64,000 nucleotides of DNA from Endomychus coccineus (GCA_958510875.1 CAUEHT010000004.1:310001-374000), one strand, 5' to 3'; positions 21,595-33,076 are shown, numbered from the stretch's first letter. Notes: a model not told the origin generated them from the sequence alone. Program-made: numbers and translations.

Positions 21595-23142
21595 ATAGCA
21601 ACACTAACAGATGAAATGTCCAAATCACATAACGATAAATTCGGTTATTAATTCGGTTGGTTCCGAAAATATTGTTTGCACTAGTTTTCCGATTGTACGA
21701 TATCAGATTTTACTATTTTTCGGTTAATTACTCTAATTGAGTTTATTCTGTCACCTCACCCACCCTTGTACTAACTTTCACGGAGTACCCGATAATTGTG
21801 TGACAGTGTTAAATTTTATACACTCTATAGATTCAGAATCTAGAAAATTAGGGTTTATACTTCCGGAGTGACACAGTGTGTACAAGCCCCAACTATCACA
21901 TCTGCAATAACCCCTATATTCACGGCCGAGGACTTCTCATAGTATTAAGGGAACTATTACGATTCTCAATCACACAATCATCCCAGCTTATACTTCCTAG
22001 ATAGACACAGCGTGCACAAGCCGTTGGCGGTTTGGTCGTCTATGATATACTTATACTTCCTAGATAGACACAGCGTGCACAAGCCGTTGGCGGTTTGGTC
22101 GTCTATGATATACTTATACTTCCGGGATAGACACAGCGTGTACAAATATACCGAAGACGCCCCTGTCGTTCAAACATACACACTCTGTACATACCACACA
22201 ATTACTTGAATATTGGAATTCACGCGCGAATTCAAATTGTGCGCGATCTGACCTATGACGGGATAAACTCAAATTCACCAATTCAAATTACTGAATACTA
22301 CGGATCTCAGGTATCGTACAAACGTTTACCAATTACAATAATAATCATAAACTACGGAAATCAATATATCGTAATGCCCAAAAATATAAACTATCTGCTC
22401 ATTTACCTTCTGAAACAATCCACTTGCACGGAAAACTATTATTAATCCACAGTTTTGAATCTTACTCAAACTCAGATTAATTCACTTTGATTCTTATATG
22501 ATCACACTTCAGCGGTACTGATTTATACTTGAAATTCAAAAACACAAGAGAGCTACTTCACTGATCAAAATTCAAAAACACAAGAGCGTAACTGCACTGA
22601 TTGGAATTCAAAAACACGAGAGAGCGATCTTTTGACTGTCACGGCTTTCATATGTTTCCCGAAGTTCTGGACAGGTCTGCTCCACCAATTCCTTATTTTG
22701 TGCCCAGGGTTTTTTACTTATGTCCCGAACAATGTATAAAAGTGACGCTACTTTTTAGATCTAAAATTCGCGCACATGACGCTCCGGTAGTTTCTCTCGA
22801 CGGACTAAGCAAGTGTTATCGGAGTTTTTTGGTTGTTCGCCTTTTTTATACTTAAGGCTGTTCAAAGTTTGGTGCCTCAACTGGCCAGACCCCTGTTTTT
22901 GCAACATATTTTATCGGAATGAAATGCAATTTTGAACGGGCATGAATTTGATTCATCTATTCGAATAATTATACTTATTCGAAATTACGGAGATTTATAC
23001 AAGTGACAATCACGGAATACACATTCGGAATTCATTCATATCTATTGAAATAATGAAATGTTCAAACTGAAATTACATGTAACATCCGTATTTATTGCCT
23101 GATCTAAATTAAATAATCTTTCAAAATTTAAGCTTCGTTACA
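21595..23142 (-). mobile_element. Solo LTR of gypsy family B, 5' part
   Basis: Reverse complement of the start of the family-B LTR. The LTR start TGTAACGAAGC reads leftward from 23142. It continues the piece at 15031-15625; gypsy A sits at ATAG inside it. The right flank CTAT (23143-23146) is the target duplication. Confidence 0.85.
21987..22150. repeat. 63-bp tandem repeat inside the solo LTR
   Basis: Units start at 21987, 22050 and 22113 (the last is partial), each beginning CTTATACTTCC and holding 'gacacagcgtgcacaagcc'. The corresponding part of the other family-B LTRs carries shorter spaced copies of the same core. This local expansion accounts for much of the extra length of this LTR. 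Confidence 0.85.
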
Positions 23143-23880
23143 CTATAAACTGGTTCTATTGCAAATTTAGAAAACCAAATATGGAATTTATTAACTACTG
23201 AAGAATGATAAGTGAAACTTCCGAATTTTATTGTATTCGAAAGTAATGACTCTATTTTGGTTAGTTGGCTAGGTTCCAATTTCCTTTTCCGTTTAGAAAT
23301 TATATAATTGATCAAAGACTTGTAGTGACCATTGTTCAACGCGATTTGCTGTAGTTTTACAACTTCGTTGTTGTAATTTTGTCGAGTCGTCCAATGATCT
23401 ATAAACGATACTATTAAATGGAGCCATTTTATATTCAAGTGATGCAGATAGATTCCTCGGAATATACCTATTTCAGTGGGTTTTCTGTACATGTCGAAAT
23501 ACAGATGATTATCACCTTTTATGATGTAAATATCAAGGAAAGGAAGCTGAGTATCTGTTTCTTTTCGAAAATGATTCTCCGTAAATCAAATTGGCTATTA
23601 ATCGTGTTCAAAAAGCCATGTAAATCAAAATCTCTACTCGTAATGGCGAAAATGTCATGACCATATCTATACCTAACTTTTGGAAATTGATTCAATTTTT
23701 ATTTTAGGGAGGTTCCGAGTTCGCTCAGAAAGATATTGACCTTATACACGAGGGGAACAACATCACCTGCAAGCAACCGATTTCCAACGAATATGATAGT
23801 TTTGCATATAGTATAATCAAAAATGTAACAATATGCATTATCCTCTAAACATGTAATTTTGACAGATGAAGGCAACATTC
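23143..23880 (-). pseudogene. Penelope-like element 1, reverse transcriptase end and linker
   Basis: Minus-strand continuation of the element whose endonuclease is at 14640-15030. Frames read the RT catalytic region as RYRYGHDIFAI (YGHD at 23654-23665 in place of YVDD), then DFDLHGFLNTINSQF, then MYRKPTEIG and NYNNEVVKLQQIALNNGHY, then the linker KFGSFTYHSSVVN up to 23143. The wording MYRKPT and the linker are characteristic of Penelope-like RTs. The active-site change and several frameshifts make it non-functional. Confidence 0.85.
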
Positions 23881-24150
23881 GCTTTATTTTTATATCGAGT
23901 TAAAATGTTCTCATAGTATTCTGACAACGACTCACAATCGATTCTGTAAATTCAAAATCAGTCGTTGTCTAAATGATTTTTCAGCTTGTTCTTATATCTA
24001 TAAATTGGTTGTATTGCAAATTTTGAAAACTAGTTATGGACTCCATTCATAACTGAAGGATTATACGTGAATCTTTTGAATTTTATCGGAGTATTTGAAG
24101 GTAATGGTTTTAAGTTGGATAATTGGTTGCGTCCCAATTTTCTTTTTAAG
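23881..24150 (-). pseudogene. Penelope-like element 2, linker and start of endonuclease
   Basis: A second PLE copy in the same orientation directly follows the first. It reads the linker (SKFAIQPIY-like) near 24000-24060 and an IYRIDCES segment near 23940, where the Gly of GIY is replaced by a stop. The sequence near 23990-24010 is the intact counterpart of the split joint in copy 1. Its RT part resumes at about 25601 beyond a Helentron insertion. Confidence 0.75.
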
Positions 24151-24542
24151 CTATTGCATATAGCTTTTATCGCGGGCTTTGAGGGCGGCGACCGAATCAA
24201 GTAATTTCGTAACGAAAAAACCTAAGACCTAAACACCTAATGTGTCGAATTAATTAATTAATTTGAAGTTTCTAAAAGTGAGAAATTTCGCTCTAGCGCT
24301 TTACAAATTTGAAGGTCCGAATTATCTAAAGACATAATTGCATGAACTCCAGACGTCCTATGTAATTCGCTACGAACGAAATCATTTTGACATATGCCTC
24401 GAGGAGCTTGCTACGCGTCAGTTAGAGTTTATACGTTAGACGCGCGTAACAGAGACCTGAGAGTACCTGTTTCTATTAATCTATTGCATATAGCTTTTAT
24501 CGCGGGCTTTGAGCGTGGCGACCGAATCAAAAAATTCCGTAA
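24151..24542. repeat. Direct repeats of about 62 bp, 330 bp apart
   Basis: 24151-24212 and 24481-24542 share CTATTGCATATAGCTTTTAT and 'gaccgaatcaa' with few differences. They may be the same terminal sequence of two Helentron copies joined in series. Confidence 0.85.
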
Positions 24543-24554
24543 TGGAAAATAACA

Positions 24555-25308
24555 GGAACTCGTTTATGTTGCGCTCTCTCGGGTGACTAATATTGAAAAA
24601 TTGTATATCACGACAAAAAACGATAATTCTACATTCAAGTTGTATAATAATCGAAGGCAAGCTGCATCGTCTGCATCTTTGTTGCAAGAATTCAAAAGAC
24701 TGCCTTTAAATGGTGTTCAGACGACAGCTCAAAGTGTCTTAGATTTCATTAGTAATAGAAATGGCATTTCAATAATGACCTTCAATTGCCAAAGTCTAAA
24801 TAGTCACAAATACGATTTACAAGATTCAGTTACGAGACAAACAAATGTGTTACTTCTTACCGAATCTTGCATGGCGCATGATAATCCGATTGAAATACCT
24901 TATTTCAATTGTATTGTTCAATTCAAACGAGATACTGTTCCAAAACGTGAGGTGGCTATTTACCAAAATAGTAATAATGTAACTAATATTATGACTCCGA
25001 ATATTGAAATAAATATTGCACACGTTAGCGAGTACACTGAAGAAGGGTCGAAAATACTTGGTACAAATGGTAATAAATTTCCACTTATCTTGGCTAGCGA
25101 TTTCAACATCAACTTCGCTGATAAAAAAGCAGAGCGGTTGACAACTTTTCTTTCGGAAAAATTGAATTTGATAATGAATAATGATCCACAAGAATCCACA
25201 ACAAAATATGGGACCACCATTCACGCGGTATTTTCCAGATATTTAGAGGATATCAAGTCTCAAACTTATGTCTCTTATTTCAGTTATTCAGTCACCATAA
25301 ACCTATAG
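24555..25308 (+). pseudogene. Helentron protein, end of helicase plus AP endonuclease domain
   Basis: The frame opens with ELVYVALSRVTNIEKLYI, the motif VI end of a Pif1-type helicase as found in Helitron Rep-Hel proteins. A linker with LLQEFKRLPLNGVQT follows, then an exonuclease/endonuclease/phosphatase-fold segment: MTFNCQSLNSHKYDLQD, VLLLTESCM, VAIYQNSNN, LILASDFNINF and STTKYGTTIHAVF. A helicase followed by an AP endonuclease is the arrangement of Helentrons. The middle of the endonuclease is shortened (about 25020-25080 joins two parts that are normally well separated), and the Rep and most of the helicase are absent. A LINE endonuclease is the alternative, but the helicase motif argues against it. 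Confidence 0.75.
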
Positions 25309-25600
25309 TTTCAATGATAACAAATTCCTGAATAACCTTCATGTATTGTAAGATAATAAAAATATTTTAAACGATATTAACTTCTCCTTTATTCAATAAA
25401 AGAAAAAAAATTGTTTCCTTATCGGTCACCACGCTCAAAAGGTGTAATTAATATCAAAGGAAAAACTTGAATTAAAATATCAAAGAAAAAAAAATACTGC
25501 ATAAATTTAAAAACATAAATAATTATAATTGCATAAGTTGAGGAAAAATGCTATGCAATAGCTTCACCGCGGCAGTCCCCGAGTGCCACACGTATCTTTT

Positions 25601-26050
25601 TCTGTTTAAAAATTGCATTGATGATCAAAGATTTTTGTCGTAACCATTGTTCAACATTATTTGATGAAGTTTTCCAACTTCGTTGTTATAATTTTGCTGG
25701 GTCATTCAATAATCTATAAACAATACTATCAAATGGAGCAGTTTTATATTCGAGTGATGTAGATGATTCCTATTTGAGTGTGTTCACTGTATATGTCGGA
25801 ATCCGAGTGATAACCATCTCCTATAATTTAATATCAAGGTAAGGAAGCTGATTATCTATTTCCATTCCGACAGAGAATTCCAGTGAATCATATTGAGCGT
25901 GTTCAAAGAGCCATGTAAATCAAAATCTTCACTTATAATCGCGAAAATATAGTTGAAATATCTATGCCAAACTTTTGAGAACTGATTCAATCTTGATTTC
26001 AAGGAGATTTTAACTCCGCTTAGAAAAATATTGGCCTATGAAAGTAGAGA
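25601..26050 (-). pseudogene. Penelope-like element 2, reverse transcriptase end
   Basis: The minus strand reads RYFNYIFAI in the catalytic position, SEDFDLHGSLNTLN, then in other frames 'QQNYNNEVGKLHQIMLNNGY'. It is collinear with 23280-23720. The catalytic Asp pair is lost. Confidence 0.75.
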
Positions 26051-26990
26051 GTGCATTGCTTATTCCACATATACTAGATTTTGTTCAGAGTGAAATAATT
26101 TTGGTCCATACATAAAGACGTAAGGACCACATATTCTCTGCAACTTCTATCGGGGATATTATTATTTGAAAGTCATTTCTTCAGGATGTTTATCAACTCA
26201 AGGATTGGAGTATTTGTGAATAGTGGAACAAAATCAAATGGAACGGGAGTATCACTAGGTCTAAGTTTGAAATTCTTTCAAGTTCCAAAGAATTCACAGA
26301 CAAACTTGGATCAAAATTGACAAAATTGTATCAGTTCCCAAAAGTTTGGTATCGATATGTTAACATTTTCGTGATTACAAGTAAAAATTTACATGAATTT
26401 TTGAACACGCTTTAAGCCAATTTGATTCACTGAGATTCACTGTTGAAATAAATAGAAAATCAGCTTCCTTTCTTCGTTCTTCATTAACATTATGAAAGAT
26501 GGCAATTACTTGTATTTCGACATATACAGAAAAACCACTCAAACAAATAAGTATGCCCCGACGGATCCAGCTACACCATTCAGATAAAAAATAGCTTCGT
26601 TAAATAGTCTAGTTAATATGATTATAACAACGAAGTTGGGAAACCTCAGCAAATTGCGTTGGACAATGGTTATCACACATCTTTGATGAATAATTTTATT
26701 TCTGAACAAAACAGAAAATTGGAATGTAGCCAACTAAGAAACAATGGTCATTACCTTCAAACATTAATAATGATTCTCGTGTTACAATTATAATTGTTCA
26801 TGTTTCCATTCGTTTCGGCGACGTGGGCATTTGCAATTGGAATTAGTGCTAAAAGTACGCCTTGTGGTGATACAATTAGTTTTAAGAATTCACGTTTATA
26901 CAGTTATACGTCTTCTGATGATGAGTGTGAGACCGAAACGTACGTAAAAATGAAACTTACAAGCATAATGTAATAATCCGAGATTATTAC
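26051..26990 (+). pseudogene. Penelope-like element 3, inverted fragment
   Basis: Plus-strand counterpart of the two PLEs. It reads RYVNIFVITSKNLHEFLNTL (catalytic region near 26350-26380, with Asn in place of the first Asp), ENQLPFF, 'NNEVGKPQQIALDNGYH', and then a jump to the PLE tail SSDDECETETYVKM near 26915-26960. The linker and most of the endonuclease are missing. Copies 2 and 3 therefore face each other around 26050. Confidence 0.75.
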
Positions 26991-27377
26991 TTTTGTGTAT
27001 TTGAATAATTCAATTTGATTCGAAAGGGAAGCTTATCAATTTTTGTATCTTGATAGAACATACGATATCACTAGCGAGGCTTGTAATTCGAACCCTCTTT
27101 CCGGGGCACAGACTTCTAGGCCAGCCAGGAATCATATTTAGCAAACGTAGCACAGTACAAAGCATGTGGTACTTTTTCCGGAGTCAGAAGAAGTCCACGT
27201 GAAGGTGAAGAGAGCTGTCACGTGTGCTGTTCAGATTCCTATTGGTCATTTTAATAAAGAATGGGCGGGATCTTCTCCCGGTATTCTAAATCAAATACGT
27301 TTTATAAGTTTTGCTCGTGGGGTGCCCTCCTTTCAATGGTTTCATAAGGACTAATTACTTTGAAAAAAAATTAGAGT
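26991..27377. other. No recognised feature
   Basis: A short frame at 27166-27354 has no known motif and no second copy. This may be single-copy host DNA between the PLE cluster and repeat D. Confidence 0.4.
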
Positions 27378-28930
27378 TGTTCCCCACCTACTCGTTCGAT
27401 AAGTCCAGCCAGCTTCATGTCCACAGGGATGCTCCATTGTTGCATTAATTCAAGTCATATATTTTATTCAGATTGCAGACTCAAAATAACTGAAACAATT
27501 TTGATTCCTTTTTATTGTTGTTGAGATGATGTCTATAAAGTGATGAAGCAGTTTTCCAGTCAAGTCAAGTAGAATCTTAATCCAAATTAATTTTCGTTCT
27601 CAAGATCATATTTTTTGGAATCAAATAATATCGTGTTGTCAAGATTGTAACAAATCAAATTCAAGAGATTTATAGAGATTGAATAAACTTATCAATTTGT
27701 GATTATTATCACTTGACTTATATTTAAGTCAACAAAGAATTTATTTAAATTTGACCTACGTTAAATCTTGATTGCAGTATTGTAAAATAAAGGAACCCGG
27801 AGCTGTAGGTAGGTTGCGTAGGGGTAGTTTGGAGCATTTAATTGACTCATGGTTAGAACTCTGTTGTGTAGCAAAATTGTGTGTAGGATTTGTGTAACAA
27901 GGGTTATGTATTCCTAGGGCTGGAGCAGCTATGAACTTGTACGCGTCTTTCGCAGGAAGTGTTTGTTCCCTTTGAAATCATTTTGTGACAATTCCATAAA
28001 ATCCATAATTTAATCCGACGTAGAACTCGAGTGCGTCAATTCTCTGTGCCTTATTTCTACTAGGGATTCGAGAGGTAATTGTGATACCAGACCAACAGGA
28101 TGAGGGCATTTTGATTGGAAGAGAACAATTGCTATATTGACTTCAACCTCTGAATCGGCAATATAATATAATGTGATTATCCAAACTTCAGATCACGCAC
28201 CGCCTGCCAATGTATATCTTGTTTATATATGTTTCTTTCCACACCTTCAGGCTAGTTAGTAGCAGTTAGTTTATTTGTAATTCCGCTTATTGGAGATCAC
28301 TTGGGGGGAATCATAGAGTATCAGGTCGTTAGGCTCACCCCAGGTTATCAGAAAGAGAGAAATCTTTTTTCTAATTCTGAATCTTCTATCAATCATCCAC
28401 GTGATCGAGCGTGAAATCGATCACTGTTCCGTGTGTGCTACTTAGTTCTCACTGATTCCACCTCTCTTGAGAGAACATGAGCAGAAACTCGCTCGCTGGC
28501 GGAAGGGGTGGAACTAGCGACATTGATAACGGTTTCCCAGGTTCCCACTTGCGGTAAACCTGGATAAGACGTCTTCAAATTTATGGTATCATTCCGATTA
28601 CCAGATTTTGGACTAATTTTCTTATTCGTTCGTTGTGTTGTGATGTACGAAATCATGTTAACTTGTTATTCAATATGCAATATATATATTCATCATTTAA
28701 TTTGATTAACGAGCTCAACTGGTAATTCTGAATCACCTCTCAGCGTATACGACCTCCAGAATTAACGCTTGGATAGATATACAGATGTAATACCTGAAAT
28801 AATAACCAGCCGACTGTTACAAGTAAAATTATGAGGCTTAGCGGTGATATAAGCTTTCAAACTTGCCTGGAAATATTGAATCTGGAATAACTGCAGATTC
28901 ATAAAAATATACGCTCGGCGCACTGTTACA
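27378..28930 (-). repeat. Repeat D, LTR-like copy on the minus strand
   Basis: Reverse complement of the repeat at 53742-55038 and 62653-64000. Read leftward from 28930 it starts TGTAACAGTGCGCCGAGCG (the others have TGTAACGGTCAGCCGAGCG) and ends ...GGGGAACA at 27378, a TG...CA form. The first 1,297 bp align with 53742-55038 without net length change; the last part matches 63945-64000 ('gcatccctgtggacat'). No coding content. The starts and ends suggest an LTR, here alone. I could not find a clear target duplication. Confidence 0.65.
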
Positions 28931-28982
28931 ATATGTGTTAGTGTGACCTTTTCCCGAGAATTTTATATATAATCCTCCTAAC

Positions 28983-31027
28983 TATAACGAAACTGAAATT
29001 TTGAAAGATCATTTAATTTAGATCAGGTAGTAAATACGGATATTACATATATTCTCAGTTTGAACAGTTCATTATTTTAATAGATATGCATGAATTCCGA
29101 ATGTGTATTCCGTGATTGCCACTTTTCTAAATCTCCGTAATTTCGAATGTGTAATTATTCAAATAGATGAATCAAATTCATGCCCGTTCAAAATTGCATT
29201 TCATTCCGATAAAACATGTTGCAAAAACAGGGGTCTGGCCAAGTTAACGCATCAAACTTTGTGCAACCTCATGTATAAAAAGGGCGAACAACCAAAAAAC
29301 TCCGATAACACTTGTGTAGTGTGCAGGGAGGAACTACTGGAGCGTCATGCACGCGAATTTTAGATCTAAGAAGTAGCGTCACTTTTAAGCATTGTTCGGG
29401 ACATAAGTAAAAAACCCTCGGCACAAAATAAGGAATTGGTGGAGCAGACCTGTTCAGAACCTCGGAAAACATATAAAAGCCGTGATCGATAACAGATCGC
29501 TCTCTTGTGTTTTTGAATTTCAATCAGTATCATTTCAATCAGATTTCAATTTTCAAGTAGTACGATTGCTCTTTTGAGATTTTGATCTTCCAACAGTACC
29601 GATAAAGTGTGATTATAACCGAAGTGAATTGATTATCCGAGTTTGAGTCAGATTCAAACTGTGAAGTAACAGTAGTGTTCCGTTTAGGTGCATTGTTTCA
29701 TAAGGTAATTGATAGCAAACAGTTTATATTTTTGGGCATTAAGATATATTGATTTCCGTAGTTTATGATTATTATTGAAATTGGTGAACGTTTGTACAAT
29801 ATCTGAGTCCCGTAGCATTCAGTAATTTGAATTGTTAGATTTGAGTTTATCCCGTCATGTGTCAAACCGCGCACGATTTGAATTCGCGCGTGAATTGAAA
29901 TATTCCAGTAATTGTATGGTGTGTACAGAGTGTGTACGTTTGAACGACAGGGGCGTCTTTGGTATATTTGTGCGCCCTGTGTCAACCCGGAAGTATAAGT
30001 ATATCCTAGACGACCAAACCACCAACGTCTTGTGCACGCTGTGTCAACCCAGAAGTATAAGCTGGGGTGGTTGTGTGATTGAGAATCGTAATAATTCCCT
30101 TAATACTATAAGAAGTCCTCGGCCGTGGATATTGGGGTTATTGCAGATACGATGGTTAGGACTTGTGCACGCTGTGTCAACCCGGAAGTATAAGTCCCAA
30201 TTGTCTGGGTTCTGAATCTGTAAATTGTATAAAATCTAACACTGTCACACTATTACCGGGTACTCCGTGGATAGCTAATACCAGGGCGGGTGTTATGATA
30301 GAATAAACTCAATTAGAGTAATTAACCGGAAAAGAATCATAAAATCTGATATCGTACAATCGGAAAACTAGTGCAAAACAATATTTTCCGAATCAACCGA
30401 ATATATCGTAGTGTGATTTGAACATTCCATTTATTACTGTTGCTATCTAAAATTTATCGAATACCGCTCATTACGCTAGGAACTGTTTGATTCTTACTTT
30501 TCCGCAAATTGATCATTCTGAATCATTTGTCAACCGATTCCGTACCGCTGAATTGAATTTAAATACCGAACACCTCGTAAAGTAGATATGTTGAAAGAGT
30601 TTTCAAATACCGTTTGAGCTTCATTACATTTACCGCCTGGGTGTAATTTTTATGAAATAATACCGTTCAATTGCATTTATATTGATTATTCCGAGAGTGT
30701 ACTTATAATAATCATTATATATTTTAATATTTGAAATTCCCTGTTTTATTAAATTATTTCTGCTCCATCTTCAAACGAGCTAAGTTTCAACCAGGTATCA
30801 ATTGTAACTAAGGCCTACAATTTTGATACTGTTTTCTGCCCATTGGACTCTGGTTATACTTCACTGTAGCTACCCTAGGGACAAGACTATCTATAGATAG
30901 CAGAGTGACAAGCCTTGTGGTGAAGACCCTAGCAGAAGTCTTCAAAAGGAGTTAACCTTTAGAAAAATCTGGCGCCCGAGGATTTGAAATAAGCACTTTA
31001 CCGAAAAGTCGCAAGGTACATGTCATA
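28983..31027 (+). repeat. Gypsy family B 5' LTR, unit 1
   Basis: About 2,045 bp. It starts TATAACGAAAC (the other copies have TGTAACG) and ends near GTCATA, as judged from the solo LTR boundary at 15031. It contains three spaced copies of GTGTCAACCCGGAAGTATAAG (29979, 30041 and 30174). Confidence 0.8.
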
Positions 31028-31030
31028 AAA

Positions 31031-31050
31031 TGACGCCCACGAGCAGGGAC
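31031..31050 (+). promoter_or_regulatory. Gypsy family B probable primer-binding site, unit 1
   Basis: TGACGCCCACGAGCAGGG follows the LTR by three bases. It resembles the TGGCGCCC-type site with the third base changed. Unit 2 has the same change (37591), as expected for a duplicate. Confidence 0.45.
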
Positions 31051-31889
31051 TTTTGAAAATAGACCGAGGGTGAATAATTTTTTTTTGTTGATTCTGAAAA
31101 ATGAAATGTTGAAAATTTATTGCAATTGAACCGGTAGTCCGTTTTGAATGAAATTTCAGAAATACTGTGACAGAAAAACAAGCTTCAAGACCCCGACGTT
31201 TCGAACACGTTTTCGATCATCCCCGGGAGTTTGTTTTTGAATTTTGGAAATTTGGAAATGTTTTGACAGAAACTTGTTTCCCGTGTTCACCCAGGTTGTT
31301 TGGTGAAATTTGTTTCCCTTTCCAGGGAAAAAATCAAGTTTCTAACAGTGAATCTGACTGAAAAATTGATTGTTCCGTGAGGTGTAGAATTGTTAACTAC
31401 ACCTCAGTGTTTTGCCCAAATTTTGATCTTTGCCCTTATTTTGCCCTTTGATTTTCTCAGTCAATCGTAACCCGGATTGGGCAAGTCGTAGCTCCTTTCC
31501 GAATAAATCGATATTGAGGAAGCCGATGGTAACATTTTTGGGCGGATTGGCTCAACCGTTTTGGAGTTACCTCCCCAAATCGAAGTTACGTTGCCCAAAT
31601 TGGGGCAAGTGATTTCATTGCTTCTGCCTTATTGGAAGGAAGGTGTGGACTGGTTTTGGTCACCGCACCCTCTTCCGTTAGCTACTCCTGATAAAAATAA
31701 TTCGTTTTTGGGGTTGAACATTTTGATTTTGAAATTGGATAAAATGGAGTTATCAACGTGCACTGGTGCTATACCCAAGGCGCTGCAGCCTGCGCCTACC
31801 AGTATGGAAGAAATGGAAGCTCATTTTGACGAAATGGCGCAATTCTGCTCTAATAGCGGGAAAGCCAGACTGAAGCTACCGAAGTTGAT
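31051..31889 (+). other. Family B leader, unit 1
   Basis: Untranslated leader and a frame (31561-31893) without an ATG that may be the decayed N-terminus of Gag. The same sequence recurs at 37611-38425. Confidence 0.5.
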
Positions 31890-33076
31890 TTGAAAATCAA
31901 CTGGATTTATTTCTTGAAGAAGGCACAACTTCAGGAAGTGTTGGCCAATCATGACATTGACCATAATGGATCCGCCGAAGACTTACGCCGTAGGTGCGTA
32001 AAGGGGGTCCGTAAAGGAATAATACGCCCTATGCGTGGAATGATAGAAAAGATTGCCAGTATCATGACTTCACTAACCAAGGCATTGAAAACCGAAGTGC
32101 CACTAAACACAACCCCGAAGTTTAGCACTTCTGGTGTCCAGTCAAGACCAGCAATATGGAGCACACCGAGGATACAGCCGTCGTATTGGTCAACTACGTC
32201 CACTACGAATACAGTGACACATACGAACACGGTGGTAACGACGACACCACCGATTCAAACGCCGATCTATTCTTCCCCCCCGAATCCTATGAACCCTCCG
32301 ATTTATAGGACCACGTCGTCTGATGTGGCACCGGCATGGATGCAAGGACCGACCATTCCGCAAATACCGACCGTTGCGCAAGCACCGTTCATTCCTCAAA
32401 TACCGACAGTTCCACAAGCCCCTAAGGTTCCGCATGTACCAAATGTTCCGCAGGTACCCGCCCACTATGTTCCGGTTACTATTTTCCGCAAGGCTATAAT
32501 ATTCCGTTCAGTCATATTCAACAAGTACCGGGATTTAATTTTCAAAATCCGAACAGTGCTCCGAGATTGTATCAATACCGCATAAAATTTGATGGATAGT
32601 CAGACCCCGTTACGTTCCTGGAAAGACTAGATGAGATATCTATGCAACTGAATACACCGAAAGATTCCTTATTGTTATCGTTACCAGAAGTTTTGGATGA
32701 AACCGCACTATTATGGTATCGGAATAATCGTAGCCGCTGGGCTAAATTTGCCGATTTTCAAAGAGACTTCACCTTATTTTTCATGGATGCCAACTACCAC
32801 ATTGATCTGGAGGTACAGATCAGCCGCAGACATCAACGCATGGATGAAACGGCCGCTGCATATGTTGTGGATATGCAGACATTGATCAGGCGACATGGTG
32901 CTATGACCGCAGAACGGAAATTGTTCTGGTTGCACCGAAATTTATTGCCGGAGTATATGCAATTTATCCGACAAGAGACTTTTAACGACGTGCCGTCGTT
33001 AATGCTACAGGCAAAAGAATATGAGAATCTGCAGACTGAGCAGAAGCTCATGCAGAAGAGGATACTTCCAGTGTAA
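31890..33076 (+). pseudogene. gag: Family B Gag, unit 1
   Basis: The frame 31890-32585 starts with a SAP-like segment ('LKKAQLQEVLANHDIDHNG', 'AEDLRRRC'), then a Thr-rich stretch and a proline repeat of the form PQ(I/V)P(T/K/N)V. After a stop and frame change, 32642-33076 holds the capsid-type domain (ALLWYRNNRSRWAKFADFQ, LEVQISRRHQRMDE, RKLFWLHRNLLPEYMQFI). Gag would form the particle. A frame break separates the two parts, and a further break precedes the zinc knuckle. Confidence 0.85.

Larger units (their letters stand above)
24151..25600 (+). mobile_element. Helentron-type Helitron fragment inserted in PLE 2
   Basis: PLE sequence stops at about 24150 and resumes at about 25601. Between these lie two direct repeats starting CTATTGCATATAGC (24151 and 24481, about 62 bp each), about 270 bp of non-coding DNA between them, and a coding remnant of a Helentron protein (24555-25308). 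The right part ends with a GC-rich segment ('accgcggcagtccccgagtg', about 25566) standing out from its A/T-rich surroundings, the kind of compact end helitrons have. Exact termini are not certain. Confidence 0.65.

Noticed and set aside
21987..22150. 63-bp repeats considered as a CRISPR-like array
   Set aside because: Units are directly adjacent without unique spacers, and lie in a eukaryotic LTR.
27166..27354. Plus-strand frame of 62 codons
   Set aside because: No motif, no splice or promoter context.
30981..31000. TGGCGCCCGAGG string near 30969 as the family-B primer site
   Set aside because: The solo LTR with its CTAT duplication extends past this point, so it lies within the LTR.
32190..32465. 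Minus-strand frame with repeated 'RYLRNGR' peptides (and the copy at 38739-39002)
   Set aside because: It is the antisense of the Gag proline repeat.
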